From JAEINY01 sp942490535 (GTDB lineage: Bacteria; Bacteroidota; Bacteroidia; Bacteroidales; Marinilabiliaceae): a stretch of 64,000 nucleotides of DNA. How positions within the stretch are numbered: position 1 is the stretch's first letter; the number at the start of each line of letters is the position of its first letter. The stretch is taken from NCBI GenBank assembly GCA_942490535.1, contig CALNXQ010000005.1, positions 1,488,001-1,552,000 on the forward strand, given 5' to 3'. Positions 33,728 to 43,600 of this stretch are shown piece after piece. Under the pieces are notes generated by a model. That model was not told the origin of the DNA. It did no database searches and was given only the letters and a program-made list of their open reading frames with translations. The position numbers and the translations under genes were made by a program.

Positions 33728-36718
33728 TTAGTGAAGTAGGTTTTTTGCCTTTAGTGCGTTAATGATGGGGCGATATAATAATAAATTCACCACGTAACGA
33801 TTTCGTATATCTAACAATAATCCATCATCAACCATCTGAAACAATTTTAAGCGTCCTGTTTCAGGTAAGTATCGCATTACCTTACAAAATTCATTCAACT
33901 CTAAGCCATCATGTAATAATATTGCATGTAAACAAAATAATTTCTCTGGTGCCAGCGACTTAATAAAGTCACCATTAAAGTCCCCCATTGAACTGACCTT
34001 TAATATATTGTCTTCGATGCGTTGAATGGAACGCATCCAGAAAATAAAAGCAACACTTAAATTGCCCTTTGCCAATTGGTTAAGCTGTGAAAAATACTGT
34101 TTTTGAAGGATGGATTGGAGTTGTGTCTCAGGCATTCGAGCTAATTTCCGATTGGTTAAATCCGCCTTGCCAGGCAAAAATTTCATGTCGTACCCACTTA
34201 CATTATGGCGTTTGAGAATAATATCAACCATTTCATCATTGGAGAACTCACCCAATGTTATTACATGTCCAAAAAACTCGCCGATAGACAGTACCTTTTG
34301 TAAATAGTTCCATGTGTGCAGCGTACAAGAAGTCAGCCAAAATACATTCTTGTTGGTTTTTGACATCACTTCAAACAAGAGTTTTAAACACTCAAACCCA
34401 TCCACTTTTTTTAAATATAAGTGCTGAAGACCTTCTATGATAATGATCCTGCGTTCGTCTGATGCGTTTAACTGCTCAATAAGTGTTTCCTTTGATACCG
34501 GCTGAGATAGGTTCAGTTCGTTGGCTAACAAATCTAAAAACGATTCAATCCGGTATATTTGAGTAGAATGCGATAGTGGAATTATTTTCTTGTCATAAGC
34601 CAGGTGCTTCACAAAGAACTGGATCAAAGAAGTAATGCCAGCTCCTTTTTCACCTGTCACCGCGACGGCTGAAAAGCGTCCCTTTTCCCAATCCGAAAAA
34701 GCAGTCTGCATGCCATTAAGCTCTGCTGCTCGCTCAAAAAATAAATATCCTTCAGCAATGGGTTCCAATTTAAACAAGCGTTGATACAAAAAGGGCATGC
34801 GCTCCAAATTTATTTTTGTCTCGGCTAGAAAATTGGAAATATCCGTATTGATTTGGGCTTGAACGATTCCGTCGCCATAGATCTGTGTTAGCTGCTCCGT
34901 CAGGTGGCTGCCACGCGTCCAAACTTTATACCACAAAGGCTTGAGTTTTAAAAACAACTGTAAAACGATAGAAACCAGTTGCTGCCAGATTATTTCAGTT
35001 TTATTTAAGGCTTTGGCTTTAAGTAGCCGCAAACGCAATTCACTTACTTTTTCATTTTCTGTGAGCAAAATCAATTCATCAATAAATATCATTACGGCAG
35101 TAGTAGCGTCATCCAGAACAACCTTATAGGCTGTTTCCACTTGCATTGCCAATTGGTCCATCTTTTGCTCAAACTGACTAATGCCGTCGGTGATAATGGT
35201 TTGGGCACGCTCCAGTACAGCATCTTCATCTGATAGAAAGAGCGTACGGGCAGTGTCCAGGTTGTAGTCCGATACATGCGCTAAATTATGAATGTTGTTC
35301 TCATAATTCACAATCGTCTTTGTGGATTGCTTTTTAACTTGATCCAAAACTGATTTGAAGGCGGGTAAAATCTCGAATTGTAATAAGTCTTGCAGATACA
35401 CAGCGGCCAGATCTGATAACTTCATTTGATTGGCAGCCACAGAACCTTTTACAATCATTCGTTTGGCAGTAATGCCATCTACTTCATCTGAAATTTGTTT
35501 TTCCATGCCATTGATGGCATAGGGTATGGTTTCTTCCTGGCCAATATTGGATAAACTACTCTCATTCTCTTGAAAAATTGAATTTACCTTACGACGTACT
35601 TGATCCAATACTTTTAAGAATGCATTGCCTTCTAATTGCTCGCTGGTGAGGGATGCACTTAGATCAACAACTCTTAATTTGGCATCTGAAAACCACTTTG
35701 CCACAGTCATGCTACGTTTTATGGCCGAACTGTTAGTAATGGTTAATAATGCAGACAGAGCTCTGTTTTTAACCAAATATAAATCAGCATCAAAACTCCA
35801 ATCCTCGGATAAACTAAACAAACTGGTCTCCCATGCTATGAGTATATTTTTGATTGTATTGTTCTTTTTGCGGCGTACCTTCTTTATAAAACGGTTTTTT
35901 TTATGATCACGCCTGCCTTCAAAGGTTCCTAGCTTATAATAATTAAGAATACTTTTTTCAATAGCGGGTTGGAGACAGGCTTCTATTTGTTGTGAGGCTT
36001 CACCGGATAAATCGTTACATCTTTTAACGGATGCTTCAATGGATTTATTAAATGCGGCCAGTTGTTCCACTATTAAAGATTGGTTCGTGTCTTTATCGAC
36101 CTGAAATAGGGTGTCAATGCCGGCAGCATATTCCTTAAAGTTTTGAAAAAGATCAAATTCAAATTTGGTGACTTGTTCATATATTTTCCATATGTTTTCA
36201 GAAACTTCAAGTAACAGGTGGTTACTGTGGTAATTTCGCAAAGGAACCTTGCGCCGATATCGGGGCGGTTGATCTTTCTTCCTGAAAAAGGAATGTAGCT
36301 TAAATCGAATTCGCTTTAGCTTTTTTATGCTGCGACAAAATTGACCATCACCAGGCTGGGGTTCCCGATTTTCAGGCATTTCATACTCAATAATAAATGG
36401 GGGGATTTGCTGACAGATCTGATCACAACGGGTGGAGAATTGGTTAAAATGATTAATTATCTCCTGCTTTTTGTCTATCGTGTAGCTGATGGTGTTGAAT
36501 GCTAATATTTCCTGAAAGTAGTGACGGTGAATTTTTAGAAGACTGTTTTCAGATCCCCCTTTTAGTTTCTGAATCTGAACGATATATTGTTTGTTGTATT
36601 TTAGAAATGCAGTTTGTAAGGCTTGTATAGAGTGTATCCGGTGCTCAATAATACGCATGTAGTCTTCATGATAAAGCTTTGAAAAACCTTTGATAACAGC
36701 AGACTGGGTTGAAAACAT
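33728..36718 (-). CDS. Large helical protein with C-terminal degenerate P-loop domain, function unknown
   Basis: 996 residues with no signal peptide. Residues 1-640 are predicted mostly alpha-helical and charged, with no domain I recognise. From about 641 (PFLYQRLF) the protein aligns with the C-terminal part of the SLC12 fusion at 40667-45664. A P-loop-like motif TGEKGAGIT spans 688-696 but has isoleucine where the Walker A lysine should be. A Walker B-like strand IIIIEG is near 757-762, and VFWLTSCTLHTW resembles a sensor strand. A winged-helix-like tail (LEYNEFCKVMRYLPETGRLKLFQMVDDGLL pattern) follows. The layout recalls AAA+/STAND proteins. It is the first gene of a pair with the MscS channel, so a role in gating or assembling that channel is plausible but inferred. 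Confidence 0.75.
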   Translation of the reverse strand: MFSTQSAVIKGFSKLYHEDYMRIIEHRIHSIQALQTAFLKYNKQYIVQIQKLKGGSENSLLKIHRHYFQEILAFNTISYTIDKKQEIINHFNQFSTRCDQICQQIPPFIIEYEMPENREPQPGDGQFCRSIKKLKRIRFKLHSFFRKKDQPPRYRRKVPLRNYHSNHLLLEVSENIWKIYEQVTKFEFDLFQNFKEYAAGIDTLFQVDKDTNQSLIVEQLAAFNKSIEASVKRCNDLSGEASQQIEACLQPAIEKSILNYYKLGTFEGRRDHKKNRFIKKVRRKKNNTIKNILIAWETSLFSLSEDWSFDADLYLVKNRALSALLTITNSSAIKRSMTVAKWFSDAKLRVVDLSASLTSEQLEGNAFLKVLDQVRRKVNSIFQENESSLSNIGQEETIPYAINGMEKQISDEVDGITAKRMIVKGSVAANQMKLSDLAAVYLQDLLQFEILPAFKSVLDQVKKQSTKTIVNYENNIHNLAHVSDYNLDTARTLFLSDEDAVLERAQTIITDGISQFEQKMDQLAMQVETAYKVVLDDATTAVMIFIDELILLTENEKVSELRLRLLKAKALNKTEIIWQQLVSIVLQLFLKLKPLWYKVWTRGSHLTEQLTQIYGDGIVQAQINTDISNFLAETKINLERMPFLYQRLFKLEPIAEGYLFFERAAELNGMQTAFSDWEKGRFSAVAVTGEKGAGITSLIQFFVKHLAYDKKIIPLSHSTQIYRIESFLDLLANELNLSQPVSKETLIEQLNASDERRIIIIEGLQHLYLKKVDGFECLKLLFEVMSKTNKNVFWLTSCTLHTWNYLQKVLSIGEFFGHVITLGEFSNDEMVDIILKRHNVSGYDMKFLPGKADLTNRKLARMPETQLQSILQKQYFSQLNQLAKGNLSVAFIFWMRSIQRIEDNILKVSSMGDFNGDFIKSLAPEKLFCLHAILLHDGLELNEFCKVMRYLPETGRLKLFQMVDDGLLLDIRNRYVVNLLLYRPIINALKAKNLLH

Positions 36719-37348
36719 GTGTTTAAATATTGGTTGTCTAATTCAGTTGAAATTTATATAAGATTTGCTTATGATTCAAGCTAAAAAGTGAATCGGCTAT
36801 GATGTTGACAAAATGTTTTAAACGATATCTTTAGGTGTTTATTGACTACTTCTGCAAGGGTTAGTAGAGTTTCGAGGTGCTTCAATGCCGGTTATAAGAA
36901 GGTTCCATTTTCCAATGTGTCTGTATTGCCCCTCTTTTGCGACTTTGTTGAGATCAGTAAATCAGTGAGATAGTGATATGTGTCAGCAGGTTGTAATTTT
37001 TAATAAAAGATGTATCAACATTTCAACTTTTATCTATATTTGACCCGATAATTTCAAAACTACTTTTTTTAGTCGCAGGCCACATGGGTTGATTCGTAAA
37101 TATTCCTAAGCAGTGTTACACATCTCTTGTCCACTATTCTGATTTGTGACAACGCTTTTCTATTCGGGATATTAAATCCAGTTGATAAAAGTGGTATTTT
37201 TATCTATGTAAAATAAGGTATCGAATTGGAAATACTTGATTTGAAGTGTAATGAACATCGCTCCAGTGGCTATTGAGTGTCAAAACATTTCTTGTTTTGT
37301 GTTTTAACTTTCGGTATTCATTGCAAAAAGAAAAAGTTGAAACAAAAT
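36719..37348. other. Divergent intergenic region without a gene
   Basis: 630 bp between the minus-strand 996-residue gene and the plus-strand GNAT gene. No coding frame is convincing on either strand. One plus-strand -7-like TATATTTG is at 37035-37042. No strong hairpin was seen. Confidence 0.6.
37035..37042 (+). promoter_or_regulatory. -7-like promoter element
   Basis: TATATTTG matches TAnnTTTG. It is about 300 bp upstream of the GNAT gene, implying a long leader if used. Confidence 0.3.
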
Positions 37349-37810
37349 ATGAGATTAGCGATTAGAAAATCCTTCAAGGATGACATTTCTTTTTTGGTAA
37401 AACTAGAGAACAGTTCCTTTCCCCATTATCAAAAAACTTCGCGGCAGAATATCAGACATGGCATTCAAAGTGATTTTCAAGAAGTGTTAATTGCTGAAAC
37501 AAAAGATAAAAGAAAACAGCCGATTGGAGCCCTGGTTCTATTTAAATACAGCAAGTCACTGCGCCTTTACTCCATAGCCTTATTGCCAGAGCAGCAAAAC
37601 AAAGGGTATGGCCATGACTTGATGCAGTATGTATTTGACTTTGCCAAACAACATCACTATGAAAGAATACTTCTTGAAGTGAGTAGTAAGAATAATAAAG
37701 TAATTGATTGGTATAAGAGTAAAGGGTTTAATGCATCGGGTATAATCCCCGATTATTATGCCAAGGGTGAGGATGCTTTAAAGATGGAGTGTAGAATCGA
37801 ACGTTATTAG
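37349..37810 (+). CDS. GNAT family N-acetyltransferase
   Basis: 153 residues from ATG 37349 (MRLAIRKSFKDD), chosen because the upstream in-frame extension to 37277 is not GNAT-like. The acetyl-CoA-binding motif is QQNKGYGHDLMQYVFDFA near 85-102 after LYSIALLPE, and the C-terminal EVSSKNNKVIDWYKSKGFNASGIIPDYY matches RimI-type folds. The substrate is unknown. The nearest downstream gene is a GNAT-nitrilase fusion, suggesting a shared small-molecule pathway involving acetylated amines or amides. Confidence 0.88.
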   Translation: MRLAIRKSFKDDISFLVKLENSSFPHYQKTSRQNIRHGIQSDFQEVLIAETKDKRKQPIGALVLFKYSKSLRLYSIALLPEQQNKGYGHDLMQYVFDFAKQHHYERILLEVSSKNNKVIDWYKSKGFNASGIIPDYYAKGEDALKMECRIERY

Positions 37811-38041
37811 TCATCTATTTGCTACATTTAAAGTAAATTGTTTAAACTAAGCCAGCTTCAAATGGCACATTTCGATTTTTAATAATCTAAACAGTGATGA
37901 AGGCTTTGACAATAGGATAAACTATATGATTTAATAATTGTTTGAATTTTTAATGGATTAGAAATTGTTGGTCTTGTAAAAGATATGCTTTGACCGCAAT
38001 TTGATACAGATTAAAGACAGTAGAAATAACTAGTAATAGAA

Positions 38042-39565
38042 ATGACTAAAACAATACATAATATCGAATTGTCTTACTTGAGTTTGGAAGATTACAACGA
38101 GCTTAAGGAAGTGATGATGAGTGCCTATCACAATATGGGAAATGCCTATTGGGATGAGAATAACATTCGAACCCTAACAGAGATTTTCCCCGAAGGGCAG
38201 ATCGTAATAAAAGTTAACGATGAGATAGCGGGTTGTGCACTATCCATTATCATGGATTCAAAATTAATTGATGACCATCATACCTACCGGGATATAACGG
38301 ACAACTCGTCCTTTGATACCCACACCAATGATGGGGACACCTTATATGGGATTGACGTATTTATTAAGCCTGAATGGCGTGGTTTGAGGTTGGGCCGTCG
38401 ATTGTATGATTACCGTAAGGAATTGTGTGAGCGTCTTAATCTTAAAGGCATTTTGTTTGGCGGTCGCATCCCCAATTATCATAAATATGCCAGTGAGATA
38501 ACACCAAAGCAGTACATTGAAAAAGTGCGTAATAAGGAAATTCATGATCCTGTTCTTAACTTTCAGTTATCCAATGATTTTCACCCTGTTCGGGTATTGA
38601 AAAATTACTTGAAGGACGATGTAGCTTCAGGAGAATTTGCGGTACTTTTAAGATGGGACAATATTTTTTATGAAAAGCCTCAAACAAAGGCGGAAACTAT
38701 CAAAAAAATTGTCCGGCTGGGCGTGGTCCAGTGGCAAATGCGTCCTTATAAAGCCCAGCAGGAGTTAATGCAACAGGCCGAATATTTTGTGGATGCCTTA
38801 AGTGGCTATAAAAGTGATTTTGCTTTGTTTCCGGAATTTTTTAATGCTCCACTGATGGCTGAATTCAACCATTTGAGTGAACCTGATGCCATACGTGAAC
38901 TGGCCAAACATACACCTGAGTTAAAACAAGCTTTTTCAGCATTGGCAGTCTCGTATAATATCAATATTATCACTGGTAGCATGCCGGAAATCGTTGATAA
39001 TTCCTTGCATAATGTGGGATATTTATGCCGGAGAGATGGATCGATTGAGCGCTTCGAAAAAATTCATGTCACCCCAGATGAGAAAAAAGTATGGGCTTTG
39101 CAGGGCGGCAATGAAGTCCGCACATTTGATACCGACTGCGGGAAAATTGGGATCCTGATTTGTTATGATGTTGAATTCCCCGAGTTAAGCCGTCTGTTGG
39201 CTGATGATGGCATGGACATTCTGTTTGTACCCTTTCTAACCGATACCCAAAACGGCTATTCCAGAGTTCGCCACTGCGCCCAGGCCCGGGCTATCGAAAA
39301 CGAGTGTTATGTTGTGATAGCCGGTAGTGTAGGCAATTTGCCCAATGTGCATAACATGGATATTCAATATGCCCAATCCATGGTGTTTACACCTTGCGAT
39401 TTTCATTTTCCAACCAATGGTATCAAAGCCGAAGCGACTCCCAATACAGAAATGATCTTAATTGCTGATGTGGACATTGACTTGCTAAGAGATTTACATA
39501 CACATGGTAGTGTGAATAATCTTAAAGACAGACGCCCGGATTTATATACACTGACAAAAAAATAA
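38042..39565 (+). CDS. Fused GNAT acetyltransferase / carbon-nitrogen hydrolase
   Basis: 507 residues, two domains. Residues 1-210 form a GNAT-like domain (GIDVFIKPEWRGLRLGRRLYDYRKELCE near 103-130). Residues 225-507 form a nitrilase-superfamily amidohydrolase with the Glu-Lys-Cys triad: Glu265 in FPEFFNAP, Lys340 in RFEKIHVTP, Cys374 in LICYDVEFPE. This fusion is known in bacteria but its substrate is not established. It probably hydrolyses or transfers an amide group on a small molecule also handled by the acetyltransferase half. It is followed 62 bp later by a 110-residue gene and then a glutamine amidotransferase. Confidence 0.92.
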   Translation: MTKTIHNIELSYLSLEDYNELKEVMMSAYHNMGNAYWDENNIRTLTEIFPEGQIVIKVNDEIAGCALSIIMDSKLIDDHHTYRDITDNSSFDTHTNDGDTLYGIDVFIKPEWRGLRLGRRLYDYRKELCERLNLKGILFGGRIPNYHKYASEITPKQYIEKVRNKEIHDPVLNFQLSNDFHPVRVLKNYLKDDVASGEFAVLLRWDNIFYEKPQTKAETIKKIVRLGVVQWQMRPYKAQQELMQQAEYFVDALSGYKSDFALFPEFFNAPLMAEFNHLSEPDAIRELAKHTPELKQAFSALAVSYNINIITGSMPEIVDNSLHNVGYLCRRDGSIERFEKIHVTPDEKKVWALQGGNEVRTFDTDCGKIGILICYDVEFPELSRLLADDGMDILFVPFLTDTQNGYSRVRHCAQARAIENECYVVIAGSVGNLPNVHNMDIQYAQSMVFTPCDFHFPTNGIKAEATPNTEMILIADVDIDLLRDLHTHGSVNNLKDRRPDLYTLTKK

Positions 39566-39627
39566 TGTATTTTTAGTAAATTCATTGGCTCCGAACTACC
39601 GGAATGACAAATTAAACTTCAGAACGA

Positions 39628-39960
39628 ATGGTGACAAATAAATTAAAAGTGATTAAAGATTACGAGAAACTGAGTAAAGAAATAAAAGAGCAAATCAAGT
39701 TAGTATATCCCGAAGGATATAGTGATTATTTAATTGATGTGGCAACTACCAAAGGGGTATCTATAACAGCGCTCCCCTTTGAGACCTTTGACAAAATGTA
39801 TCTGATCCGGATGTCTTCCAATAAGGCTATTCAGCTCATTGAAGATGATGCGGATTATGATTATGATGGAAGCCTGAAAGCCGGAGTGCGCGATAAGTAT
39901 GAAGACAAACATTCTGAAGTAGGCTATTTAGAAGAAAATGAAAATTACGAAGCAGGCTAA
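39628..39960 (+). CDS. Conserved-looking small acidic protein, function unknown
   Basis: 110 residues, soluble, with no signal or membrane segment. I do not recognise a named domain. The sequence starts MVTNKLKVIKDYEKLSKEIKEQI, contains the hydrophobic strand VSITALPFETFDKMYLIRMS in the middle and ends in a very acidic tail (DDADYDYDG...EENENYEAG). It lies 62 bp after the GNAT-nitrilase gene and 37 bp before the amidotransferase gene, and is probably cotranscribed with both. Confidence 0.7.
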   Translation: MVTNKLKVIKDYEKLSKEIKEQIKLVYPEGYSDYLIDVATTKGVSITALPFETFDKMYLIRMSSNKAIQLIEDDADYDYDGSLKAGVRDKYEDKHSEVGYLEENENYEAG

Positions 39961-39997
39961 TATACAATTTCTTACAATTGAAATATAACGCTAATTC

Positions 39998-40573
39998 ATG
40001 TTACTAATCATTGATAACCAAAGTGCATTTATAAAGAAATTCAAACGGCAATATTTGGCTGAGCAAGATTTTGATTATGTGTTTTTTGATCACAATCAGC
40101 CGATTACTTTATCTGCCAAAGCCAAGATTAAAGGAATCATTCTTTCAGGGGGGAAAGGCAATCCGTATGAACCTTTAAATTTGACGTCGAACTATGTAGC
40201 CATGATGAGTTTCAATGTTCCCATTCTTGGTTTTTGTCTGGGACATGAAATTATTGCGGTAGCCTATCGGGGGCGGATTAAAAAACTGGCTGAATACCAT
40301 GGAAAGAAGGAACTGATAACCATCACTAAACCTGAAGATCCGCTTTTTGAAGGCATGGATAAAATGCAGGTTTCGTTAGTTAAGCGTCATAGTTTTCATG
40401 TGTCAGAATTACCGGGTAATTTTGAAAGTCTGGCCGTTTCTGACACGTGCCAAAATGAAATTATCAAACATAAAACAAAACCCATTTATGGCTTTCAGTC
40501 ACATCCGGAGGCATCGGGTGAAGAGGGGATGATCATGGTTCGTAATTTCCTTAAAATGTGTGATATCATATAA
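39998..40573 (+). CDS. Class I glutamine amidotransferase-like protein
   Basis: 191 residues, a stand-alone GATase1 domain. The nucleophile elbow is GFCLGHE with Cys80; the second part of the triad is HPE with His169 and Glu171. LSGGKGNPYEP near 45-55 is the oxyanion-side motif. Such domains release ammonia from glutamine for a synthetase partner, or act as gamma-glutamyl hydrolases. No adjacent ammonia-accepting synthetase is visible. It resembles the GuaA N-terminal domain but stands alone in a cluster with GNAT and nitrilase genes. Confidence 0.88.
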   Translation: MLLIIDNQSAFIKKFKRQYLAEQDFDYVFFDHNQPITLSAKAKIKGIILSGGKGNPYEPLNLTSNYVAMMSFNVPILGFCLGHEIIAVAYRGRIKKLAEYHGKKELITITKPEDPLFEGMDKMQVSLVKRHSFHVSELPGNFESLAVSDTCQNEIIKHKTKPIYGFQSHPEASGEEGMIMVRNFLKMCDII

Positions 40574-40666
40574 TTGTATTCAATAATGGTATTGAGATGA
40601 CATGTTGTGAAATTTCATTACCTTAAAATCCTTATAGTGAATCCCTCACGTAATTATTAACAAGAT

Positions 40667-43600
40667 ATGGCTCAACCAAAAAAATTTGGCACATTTAGCG
40701 GGGTCTTTTCCCCATCTATTCTCACCATCTTGGGTGTCATAATGTATCTGCGTTTTCCTGCCATCATCGGACAAGCAGGCTTGATTAATACCATAGGGAT
40801 TATTATTATTGCTCATATCATATCCATAACAACCAGTCTGAGTGTGGCCTCGCTTTCTACCGATAAACCAGTTCAGAACGGGGGCACTTATTTCATGATT
40901 TCAAGAAGTTTGGGGCTTCCCATTGGCGGAACGCTAGGTTTAGCTTTGTTTGTGGGCCTATCTTTTAGTGTAAGTTTGTATCTCATTGGTTTTGCCGAAA
41001 GCTTTTTGCAATACTGGAACCTGGATTCATCCATTCAATCTATTCGAATAACCGGTTCCATTGTACTGCTGGTAGTCACCACCATCACTTTTATTAGTAC
41101 CTCACTGGCCATTAAATCCCAATACGTCATAATGGCGGCCATTGGCCTCTCGCTCCTCTCCATATTTTTGGGTAACCATGATTTTCAACCCACTACGATT
41201 AATCTGGCCCCTCTGGCAGAAGCAGCACCTTTTATGGTTCTGTTTGGAATTTTCTTTCCCGCCGTGACAGGCTTCGAGGCAGGCGTATCCATGTCAGGTG
41301 ATCTAAAGAACCCGAAAAAATCCTTGCCAGTTGGTGCGATGATGGCAGTTGGTGTTGGTTTTGTGGTATACATTGGGTTGGCACTTTTCTTTGCTTATAC
41401 AGTCGATGCCAATGCCTTAATGAATGATCCGCAAATTCTTTTTAAAATATCGTTAGTGCCCGCATTGGTGATTGCCGGTATTTGGGGAGCAACACTTTCA
41501 TCGGCTTTGGGTAGTATTCTGGGTGCTCCACGAATATTGCAGTCCATAGCTATGGATAAAATTGCCCCCAAAGTGTTTGCCAAGGGTTCCGGGGCCTCTA
41601 AAGAACCCCGAAATGCCTTATTGTTAGCCTTTGTGATTGCAGAAGCCGGTATTCTCATTGGGGAGCTGGATGTTATTGCCCGCATCGTGTCCATGTTTTT
41701 CATTACGACCTATGCCTTTTTAAATCTGGCCTCAGCCATTGAGAGCTGGTCAAGTTCCGATTTTAGACCAGCTTTTAAAGTCCCTCGCTTTGTCAGTATT
41801 TTGGGTACGCTATCAGCCTTTTTTGTGATGATCCTGCTGGATTTTTTAGCATTGGCAGGTGCTACAGTGGTGCTGGGGTTCTTGTATTTTTGGCTGCAAC
41901 GCAAAGAGCTTATATTAGAAAGCGGCGATGCCTGGAGTAGTTTCTGGACCAACCTGGCCAAACGGGCTTTACTCAATTTGAGTTATCAAAAATCCAATAA
42001 ACGTAACTGGCAACCAAACATTATACTTTTCAGTGGGGGGGAACAAGCTCGCCCGCATCTGGTTGAGATGGGCCTGGCACTTACCGGAAAACTAGGGGCC
42101 TTAACCGATTTTAACCTTATTACTGATGCCGGCTCCCATTCGATTACAGAATCACCGGCACACATCACCTCTCAACATAAAAGCAGTTTTTTTAAACGGC
42201 AATTCAAGTGTACGACCATTGAGTCAGGAATACAAACCATTACCAGCGTTTATGGTTTTTCCGGTTTTGAACCCAATACCATTTTGATGGGATGGAGCAA
42301 AAGTGCCAAAAATATTGATTTTTTGAGTCGGGCATTGGAGGATTTCAAAATGAAAAAACTCAATGCTGTCTTTCTGGACTATGATCATAAAGCTGGTTTT
42401 GGACGTAAAGAAAAAATTGATATCTGGTGGAATGGAAAGGGACGGCACCTTAGCTTTGCCCTGAATATCCTCAAATTTCTTCAATTTGATCCTTCCTGGC
42501 GCGATGCGACTATCCGGATTCTCATTATAAACAACGATAATGCCCTCTCTGATCGCATCTATCGAAATACAAATGCCTTGCTGGAGGAAAAGCGAATCAA
42601 AGCACAGGTCAAAGTCATCAGTGATGATTTTGGGACGCGTACAAAAGAATCTATTATCAGCGATGAATCAGCAGAGGCCGATTTAGTGGTAGTAGGGCTT
42701 TCTCCAAAACCTTCTGCCTACACCCCCAAATACATTGAGTCCATCAGCCACATCTCGTCATTGCCATCCAGTCTGATGATTTTAAGTCCGTCCAATGAAT
42801 TTGAAGAGGTCAATTTAGTGGAGGCCTTGCCTGCTTCAACGCAATCGGAGATACTACCTGTAACTGCTGATGCTTTAGAGGCGATGCCGCCCATTAAAAA
42901 CAAAGTGTTGAGTATTCGCTTAGAAAAGCTGGATGAGGTTTATCAGCAAATCATGTATTCTTTTATGGACAAGAGCTTAAGTCCGGCGGTTAGCAATCTT
43001 TCAGCCCTAATAGCCTGTTCCAATGATTACATCATGCAAGGTTTTGCTGGCATGCAGAAAGAAATGGCAGATGATGAAACGCATGAACGATCCAAAACGC
43101 TTATCCGATATCACCAGTCTTTTCTGATAAATATCAATCACATTATAAATACCAAAAATCAGGAAATTATTGATGATACAAGAGCGATATTAGCCAGTGG
43201 TATCGCTGATGTGTTTGCCAGGCTAGGTAACCAAGTGTTTGAAGCACCAGCCAATATTCTTATTCCGTATCCGCACCGTCAAAAAGACAAGGATAAAAAC
43301 CTTGAAATACATTATCAAAAATTGCTTTTTCATTATTTTGAAATCGTTATTAAACCCGATCTAAAGAAGCAATTATCCGTTTTTGAAACGGTTTCCATTC
43401 ATCTGTTCAATGAACTGCGCACGAACATATTCAGAGTGAATGATTATTATGAAAAGAGTATGGGCACTGCGGATGTCAATCAAAACACAGACATTGTAAT
43501 CATACAGGAAATTGAAGCCGCATTTACTGCGCTCCAAAAGGATTTACAAGACTATCTGCAACACTCACATTTATCATTACAACGGACGTGTCGTAAAGTA

